Part shown: piece by piece, positions 58,807-64,000 of the stretch
How the letters are laid out: each line of letters opens with the position of its first letter
How positions within the stretch are numbered: the first letter of the stretch is position 1
Origin: Roseicyclus marinus
Lineage (GTDB): Bacteria; Pseudomonadota; Alphaproteobacteria; Rhodobacterales; Rhodobacteraceae
Direction: 5' to 3'
Assembly (NCBI RefSeq): GCF_036322625.1
Contig: NZ_AP027266.1
Span: 375,001-439,000, forward strand
DNA: 64,000 nucleotides
Made by a program: the position numbers and the translations under genes
Notes under the pieces: model-generated
The model's database searches: none
The model's input: only the letters and a program-made list of their open reading frames with translations
Told to the model about the DNA's origin: nothing

Positions 58807-59128
58807 ATTGGTGTTGTTCGTGGTGACGGATGACTTCGTCGATGACGAAGCGCAGGAACTTCTTGGCGAAGTCGGGGTCGAGGTCGGCCCGGATGGCCAG
58901 GTCTTCGAGCCGCGCGATCTGGGCCGCTTCACGGGCCGGATCGGACGGGGGAAGGTCGTGTTCGGCTTTCAGCTTGCCGACAGCCTGCGTGTGCTTGAAG
59001 CGCTCGCCCAGCGTGTAGACGAGGATCGCGTCAAGCCGGTCGATGCTTTCGCGATGCTCTTTCAACAGCGCGGCGGCGCGGGCAGTGGCGTCGGTCATGT
59101 CTTGTGCCTTTTGGGTCGTGTCGGTCAT
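58802..59128 (-). CDS. Chorismate mutase (AroQ type)
   Basis: Converts chorismate to prephenate for Phe and Tyr; 108 residues, all helical. RESIDRLDAILVYTLGERFK near residues 26-45 and VGKLKAEHDLPPSDPAREA with the active-site Lys are typical of AroQ. ATG 59128 overlaps the stop of the upstream acetyltransferase (ATGA); an ATG at 59098 also exists. The stop codon lies within the last hairpin repeat. The gene is often found beside rpsP in Rhodobacterales. Confidence 0.9.
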   Translation of the reverse strand: MTDTTQKAQDMTDATARAAALLKEHRESIDRLDAILVYTLGERFKHTQAVGKLKAEHDLPPSDPAREAAQIARLEDLAIRADLDPDFAKKFLRFVIDEVIRHHEQHQS

Positions 59129-59673
59129 GCGGCCAGAACCTCGGCCGGGGCGGGGTGGCGCCAGACCTCGAGCGGTTCGTCGCGGTTGGGGCGGTCGGCG
59201 GCGGGGTCGAGCGTGCAGCCGAGCCGCTTGGCCAGCGCGATGGAGCGGGCGTTGCGGGTGTCGATGTAGCTGACGGCGGTGGGCCAGCCGAGATCGGCAT
59301 AGGCATGGCGGCGGATCGTCAGAAGCGCCTCATGGGCGTAGCCCTTGCCCTCGGCCTCGGGCGTCCAGATGGACCAGCCCAATTCCGGCTCGGGCCAGTC
59401 GCTCGGCATCCAGGGACCGGCGGAGCCGATGGGCTGGCCGGTGGCGCGGTCTTGCAGCACGAAGGGGCCCCAGCCAAGCAGGTGCCAATGCCCGGTGATG
59501 ATGGCGAGGGTGCGACAGGCCTGTCCCAGCGTCTTGTCCGCGCCGCCGCCGGTATAGCGGGCGCGGTCGGACATGACGAAGGGGGCAAAGGCCTCCAGAT
59601 CGGATGCCATGGGCCCGCGCAGGATCAGGCGCTCGGTTTCCAGAGTCGGGGTATTGGCGAGATAGGCTCTCAT
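59125..59673 (-). CDS. GNAT-family N-acetyltransferase
   Basis: RimJ/RimL-like acetyltransferase of 182 residues. It opens TLETERLILRGPMASDLEAF, has GWSIWTPEAEGKGYAHEALL near residues 95-114 with the acetyl-CoA loop (here EGKGYA), and ends YIDTRNARSIALAKRLG. ATG 59673 is used because it precedes the first strand; the longer frame to 59706 is unlikely. It lies between ffh and the chorismate mutase gene. The acceptor, protein N-terminus or small molecule, is unknown. Confidence 0.88.
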   Translation of the reverse strand: MRAYLANTPTLETERLILRGPMASDLEAFAPFVMSDRARYTGGGADKTLGQACRTLAIITGHWHLLGWGPFVLQDRATGQPIGSAGPWMPSDWPEPELGWSIWTPEAEGKGYAHEALLTIRRHAYADLGWPTAVSYIDTRNARSIALAKRLGCTLDPAADRPNRDEPLEVWRHPAPAEVLAA

Positions 59674-59770
59674 GCGCGGTTGCCCCCATGGGTCGCAAAG
59701 CGACAAGCCACGCGGGCTTTGCCTGTGGGCAAGCCTGTGGAGCGGTCGCAGATGGGGAAGGGGTGCGGCA

Positions 59771-61273
59771 TCACTTCTTTTTCCCGAAGCCCGACAGACC
59801 CGGGGGCAGGGCGCCGCCGCCCAGACCCGGCAGGCCGCCCATGCCCATGCGGCGGGCGGCTTCTTCCATCGCCTTGGGGTCCATGGAGGCGGGGTCCATC
59901 CCCTTGAGCGCGTCGGGCGCGCCCTTGCCCATCAGCGCGCCGAGGCCGCCGCGCAGGAGGCCCTTTTTGCCCATCTTGCCGAGCTTTTTCATCGCATCGG
60001 CCATCTGGCGGTGCATCTTGAGGAGCTTGTTGAGGTCGGACACGTCCTGACCCGCGCCGGCGGCTACGCGTTTCTTGCGGCTGGCCTGCATCAGGTCGGG
60101 GTTGGCGCGTTCCTTCTTGGTCATCGAGTTGATGAGCGCGATCTGGCGCTTGATGACCTTGTCGTCGAAGCCCGCATCGTCGAGCTGTTTTTGCATCTTG
60201 GCCATGCCGGGCATCATGGACATCATGCCCTGCATGCCGCCCATCTTCATCATCTGTTCGAGCTGGCTTTTGAGGTCGTTCATGTTGAACTGACCCTTCT
60301 GGAAGCGCTTCATCATGCGCTCGGCCTGTTCGGCCTCGAGCGTTTCCTGCGCGCGTTCCACAAGCGCCACGATGTCGCCCATGCCCAGGATGCGGCCCGC
60401 GATGCGCTGCGGTTCGAAGGTTTCGAGCGCGTCCATCTTTTCGCCCAGACCCACGAAGCGGATCGGCTTGCCGGTGATCGCGCGCATCGAGAGCGCCGCA
60501 CCGCCGCGCCCGTCGCCATCCATCCGGGTCAGCACAACGCCGGTGATGCCGATGCGGCTGTCAAAGTTTTCGGCGGTGGTCACGGCATCCTGACCGGTCA
60601 GGCCGTCGACGACGAGCAGCGTTTCGCGGGGGTTGGCCACGTCACGGACGGCTTCGACCTGCGCCATCAGCTCTTCGTCGATCGACAGGCGACCGGCGGT
60701 GTCGAGGAGGTAGACATCGTAGCCGCCGAGCGAGGCTTGCGTTTTCGCGCGCTTGGCGATGGCGACGGGGTCTTCGCCCTTGACGATGGGGAGCGTATCG
60801 ACGCCGATCTGGGTGCCGAGAATGGCGAGCTGTTCCATGGCCGCGGGGCGGTTCACGTCGAGCGAGGCCATCAGGACCTTTTTGCCCTCGCGCTCTTTCA
60901 GGCGCTTGGCGATCTTGGCGGTGGTGGTGGTCTTGCCGCCGCCCTGAAGGCCGACCATCAGGACGGGGGCGGGGGGATTGTCGATCTTGAGGCGGCCCGG
61001 ATCCTCGTCGCCGGACAGGACGGCGATCAATTCGTCATGGACGATCTTGATGACCTGCTGACCGGGGGTGACGGATTTGGTGACGGCGGCGCCGGTCGCC
61101 TTTTTCTCGACGGCCTTGATGAAATCGCGCGCGACGGGTAGCGATACGTCGGCCTCGAGAAGCGCCACGCGCACCTCGCGCATGGCGGTGCGCACGTCAT
61201 CCTCGGACAGCGCGCCCTGCTTGGTGAGGCGGTCGAAGACGCCGGAGAGGCGTTCTGACAGGTTCTCGAACAT
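59771..61273 (-). CDS. ffh: Signal recognition particle protein Ffh
   Basis: SRP54 homologue that targets membrane proteins, 500 residues. The N domain is followed by the G domain with P-loop GLQGGGKTTTTAKIAKRLK near residue 107 (the usual fourth residue is Ala or Ser), DTAGRL near 190 and TRMDGDGRGGAAL near 246. The methionine-rich M domain is from about 300, with GGMQGMMSMMPGMAKMQKQL near 340, which binds signal peptides and 4.5S RNA. It leads the ffh to rpmE translation cluster. No 4.5S RNA gene is seen here. Confidence 0.96.
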   Translation of the reverse strand: MFENLSERLSGVFDRLTKQGALSEDDVRTAMREVRVALLEADVSLPVARDFIKAVEKKATGAAVTKSVTPGQQVIKIVHDELIAVLSGDEDPGRLKIDNPPAPVLMVGLQGGGKTTTTAKIAKRLKEREGKKVLMASLDVNRPAAMEQLAILGTQIGVDTLPIVKGEDPVAIAKRAKTQASLGGYDVYLLDTAGRLSIDEELMAQVEAVRDVANPRETLLVVDGLTGQDAVTTAENFDSRIGITGVVLTRMDGDGRGGAALSMRAITGKPIRFVGLGEKMDALETFEPQRIAGRILGMGDIVALVERAQETLEAEQAERMMKRFQKGQFNMNDLKSQLEQMMKMGGMQGMMSMMPGMAKMQKQLDDAGFDDKVIKRQIALINSMTKKERANPDLMQASRKKRVAAGAGQDVSDLNKLLKMHRQMADAMKKLGKMGKKGLLRGGLGALMGKGAPDALKGMDPASMDPKAMEEAARRMGMGGLPGLGGGALPPGLSGFGKKK

Positions 61274-61432
61274 GGGCCTTGGCCCCTTTCATCAATCTCG
61301 GTCTGCCCCTTGAGGTAAGGAGCGGCCGGAGATGCGCCAAGCCCAAACGGCATTTGCCCCCGTGGGCGAAACCTCGCTGACGGGGGGCGATCCCATGATG
61401 AAACACGGGACCGGGAAGCTGGCGCTTTCCGG

Positions 61433-62008
61433 CTATTGGCGGGCGGGATAGGCGGATTCCCCCGCGCTGTCAATCGCGGCAGGGGTATCGCAGGCGAGCG
61501 TCAGGCTGTCGATGTCGCCGCCGAGCCGGTCGTAGCCCTGGGCGTGGAGAGCGAAGCTGCGCCGGAGCGCCATCGCATCCCATGCGGGCTGGTCGGTGGG
61601 CACAAGCGCCTCGGGCAGGCTGCCGGGCTGGCCATAGAGGCTGATCGTCATGGGACCGCGATAGGCGATGCCTGCGAAATCCATGCCGGTCACGTCGCGG
61701 GCATGGATGGCCAGAAGATCGGCCACCGGATTGCCCGAAGTGGTGACAAGCGCCCAGACCTCGCCCCGGATGTCGGGGCCGAGCTGCATCGCGCCCTGGG
61801 CCAGGTGGACCGCCGCCCCGCCTTCGCCGGGGAAGATCTGGCCGGTGAGGGCAAAGGTCGCGTCGCCCGACAGCATCGTGCCGGGGCGGGTGGTGCCGAC
61901 GCCCTGTGTCACGGTGAGGGTGAAGTCGACATGGCAGGATGGGGCCGCCGCAAGCGCGGGGGCGAGGGGGAGAGCAAGGGCGAGGGTGCAGAGCAGGCGG
62001 TGCCACAT
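61433..62008 (-). CDS. Exported protein of unknown function
   Basis: A 191-residue protein with a clear signal peptide (LLCTLALALPLAPALAAA) cleaved near residue 21. The mature part is beta-rich with two cysteines (SCHVDF near the start, LACDTP near 178) that may pair. No domain is recognised. ATG 62008 starts the signal peptide; an in-frame TTG two codons earlier is less likely. It lies 160 bases downstream of nothing coding on its strand except the upstream regulator. Confidence 0.7.
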   Translation of the reverse strand: MWHRLLCTLALALPLAPALAAAPSCHVDFTLTVTQGVGTTRPGTMLSGDATFALTGQIFPGEGGAAVHLAQGAMQLGPDIRGEVWALVTTSGNPVADLLAIHARDVTGMDFAGIAYRGPMTISLYGQPGSLPEALVPTDQPAWDAMALRRSFALHAQGYDRLGGDIDSLTLACDTPAAIDSAGESAYPARQ

Positions 62009-62092
62009 GGGCAAGAGCCTAGCACGGGGGCAGGGCGCGCGCCAAAGACTGTCGGGCGGCGCGGTGAGGCGGGGCTCTTTGCCGGATCGCGG

Positions 62093-63961
62093 TCAGGGCG
62101 TGTCGTCGCTGTCCCAATCCGCCCGGGTGATGCCGAATTTGCGCATCCGGGAATAGAAGGTGGTTGCGGGAATGCCCATCAGCTCGGCGGCACCTGCGCG
62201 CCCGGACACCTTTCCGACGGTTTCGCGCAGGCAATCGATCAGGGCGCGGCGCATGTCGGCCTCGAGGTCGGCCTCGGTCCGGATCGTGCGGTTGGTCTGG
62301 CGCGACCGCGTGTCGGGTGTGCCGAGATCGACGATCAGCTTGCCCCCTTGCGACACGATCACGGCGCGTTCGATCACGTTGCGCAATTCGCGGACATTGC
62401 CCGGCCAGTCGTATCCCATCAGCCGTTCCATCACGTTCTGGGTGATCACGGGCGGCTTGCGGTTCATCCGTTTGGCGGCAAGGCCCAGAAGATGCGCGGC
62501 AAGGGCGGGGATATCCTCGCGTTTTTCGCGCAGGGGGTGGCAGAAGACCGGAAAGACGTTGAGCCAGAGGTTCAGATCCTCGCGCAGGCGGCCTGCCGCG
62601 ACCTCGCGGTCGAGCGGTTTGGTCGAGGCGGCGATCACGCGCACATCGAGGCTGCGGCCGCGCGTGTCGCCAAGGCGTGTGACCTCGCGCTCTTGCAGGG
62701 CGCGCAGCAACTGGCCCTGAACCTCGGGCGGCAATTCCTCTACGTCATCGAGAAAGAGGGTGCCGCCATGGGCCAGTTCCAGCTTGCCGGGTTTGTCCCG
62801 CAACGCGCCGGGATAGGCGCCCCGGATCTGGCCGAACAATTCCGCCTCCATCGCGCCGGGGGCGACGGAGCCGCAGCGCACATGGATCAGGGGACGCCTG
62901 CGCCGGGGGCTGGCGTTGTGGATCGCATGGGCCACAAGCGCCTTGCCGGTGCCCGCCTCGCCCGAGATGAGGACGGTCGCATCCGTGCCCGCCACCAATT
63001 CGACGCGCATGAGCAATTGGCGGACCGCCTGCGAGGTTCCGATGATGTCATGATGGGCGCGTTCGGTGGTGATCGCCTCCTGGAGGTAGGCGTTTTCCTG
63101 TTCGAGGCGGTCGCGCAGGCTGGCAATCTCGGCCAAAGCGTCGTGGAGGCGTTTCTCGTTTTCCTTGCGCTCGGTGATGTCGCGAAAGATCACGACGGCG
63201 CCGGCCAGCACCTGTTGGTCGTAGATCGGGGTGGAGACGTATTCGACCCGGATCGGGCACCCGTCCTTGCGCCAGAACACCTCGTCCTCGATCCGGTTCA
63301 CCTGTTCGAAGCGGAAGGAGCGGTAGATCGGGCAATCATGGGAATGGTAGATCTCGCCGTCGATATGGTGGTGGTGGATCATGTCGTGGATCGGCTTGCC
63401 CAAGAGATCCTCGGTCGTCCAGCCCAGCATTTCCTGGGCGGCGCGGTTGACGAAGGTGGTCTTGCCCTCGGCGTTGACGCCGTAGATGCCTTCGCCCGCC
63501 GCGTTGAGGATCAGCTGGTTCTGGTGTTCCAGTTCGGCAAAGAAATCATGGGCGCGTTTCCATTCCTCGATGCCCGCACGATGCAGGCGCACGGTTTCCA
63601 CCATCTGCGCGCGGCGTTCCAGCTCGTCGAGGTCGAGCAGCATCACGAAGACATGGGTATCGGCCGCGCGGATGCGGCGGGCGCGCAATTCGCAGGGCAG
63701 GGGGTGGCCGTCGACGAGCAGGTCCGCGTCGCGTGTCCAGGCCTCGCCGCGGTGGTCCACCTCTTCGATGAAGACGATGAAGCGGGGGAGCGCGGGACCC
63801 AGCCAGGCGGAGAACACCGCGCCCGGTTCCGCGCCCGCGCCGAGCATCCGGCGGGCGGCGGCATTCAGCGTGGTGATGCGGTCGGTGGCGGTGTCGAGCA
63901 CCAGTGCCGCCTCGGGCACGGTGGCGACCAGCGAATCGAATGTGAGCGGCGTGTCGAGCAT
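62093..63961 (-). CDS. PAS-domain AAA+ transcriptional regulator with degenerate sigma-54 motifs
   Basis: A 622-residue cytoplasmic regulator. Residues about 1-120 and 145-270 look like two PAS domains; the second holds VNRAAQEMLGW and HHHHIDGEIYHSHDCP. A coiled-coil linker leads to an AAA+ domain with Walker A GEAGTGKALVA near 334 and Walker B TLFLDDVEELP near 401. The usual GAFTGA is GAYPGA near 381-386, and the second arginine of the RxDLxxRL block is Trp (REDLNLWLNVF). A Fis-type HTH ends the protein. It may therefore not be a normal sigma-54 activator. ATG 63961 is used over a TTG at 63982. Confidence 0.85.
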   Translation of the reverse strand: MLDTPLTFDSLVATVPEAALVLDTATDRITTLNAAARRMLGAGAEPGAVFSAWLGPALPRFIVFIEEVDHRGEAWTRDADLLVDGHPLPCELRARRIRAADTHVFVMLLDLDELERRAQMVETVRLHRAGIEEWKRAHDFFAELEHQNQLILNAAGEGIYGVNAEGKTTFVNRAAQEMLGWTTEDLLGKPIHDMIHHHHIDGEIYHSHDCPIYRSFRFEQVNRIEDEVFWRKDGCPIRVEYVSTPIYDQQVLAGAVVIFRDITERKENEKRLHDALAEIASLRDRLEQENAYLQEAITTERAHHDIIGTSQAVRQLLMRVELVAGTDATVLISGEAGTGKALVAHAIHNASPRRRRPLIHVRCGSVAPGAMEAELFGQIRGAYPGALRDKPGKLELAHGGTLFLDDVEELPPEVQGQLLRALQEREVTRLGDTRGRSLDVRVIAASTKPLDREVAAGRLREDLNLWLNVFPVFCHPLREKREDIPALAAHLLGLAAKRMNRKPPVITQNVMERLMGYDWPGNVRELRNVIERAVIVSQGGKLIVDLGTPDTRSRQTNRTIRTEADLEADMRRALIDCLRETVGKVSGRAGAAELMGIPATTFYSRMRKFGITRADWDSDDTP

Positions 63962-64000
63962 GGCCGAAGTGTAGTGCTGCAACGCGGCAGGGCATCACGA

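Overview
The window is high-GC, densely packed DNA from an alphaproteobacterium, most likely a member of the Rhodobacterales (Roseobacter/Paracoccaceae type). This rests on the gene families and order (ffh, chorismate mutase, rpsP, rimM, trmD, rplS, rpmE; ihfB-lapA-trpF-trpB; aroA-cmk-rpsA), a mipZ-type division ATPase, a TRAP transporter, Hint-domain and FkbM-type proteins, and GC-rich intergenic hairpins. It looks chromosomal. I see no tRNA, rRNA, CRISPR array, transposase, prophage gene or plasmid replication gene. No gap between genes exceeds about 270 bases.

Layout. 1-5371: a seven-subunit Mrp Na+/H+ antiporter operon, cut at its 5' end. 5382-11111: a PPP-family phosphatase, a YbbA/YbbP ABC exporter divergent from a TesA-like esterase, and a nitrilase-family amidase. 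11113-22192: a surface-polysaccharide region with a TPR/GT32-like protein, ManC, a sugar aminotransferase, an AT-rich frameshifted glycosyltransferase, a hexapeptide acyltransferase, a sulfotransferase-like protein and a giant GT2-GT4 fusion. 22310-37725: a catabolic island with a PrpF-like isomerase, a PrpB-like lyase, a fused hydantoinase/5-oxoprolinase, a DctPQM TRAP importer, a MarR regulator, a BASS-like permease, an FAD oxidoreductase and a second, split hydantoinase.

37935-40923: ihfB-lapA-trpF-(small ORF)-trpB, with four consecutive palindromes before trpB. 41086-42579: two Asp-rich exported paralogues followed by a membrane-anchored LuxR-type regulator. 42584-47528: housekeeping and accessory genes (DUF2237, serine hydrolase, pth, FkbM methyltransferase, rplY, Hint protein). 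47720-51697: aroA-cmk-rpsA. 51867-54886: GbsR-type regulator with cydAB. 54991-55800: mipZ. 56002-61273: the translation/SRP cluster on the minus strand. 61433-63961: a secreted protein of unknown function and a PAS-AAA+-Fis regulator with degenerate sigma-54 contact motifs.

How it fits together. The core genes cover translation, protein targeting, tryptophan and chorismate synthesis, respiration and ion homeostasis. Two accessory blocks stand out. The polysaccharide block probably makes and decorates an amino- or sulfo-modified glycan. The TRAP/hydantoinase block probably imports a lactam, imide or hydantoin-like compound, opens it with ATP, and passes the acid to an isomerase and a C-C lyase. 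The substrate cannot be read from sequence. The Asp-rich/LuxR trio is the best candidate for an undescribed small system.
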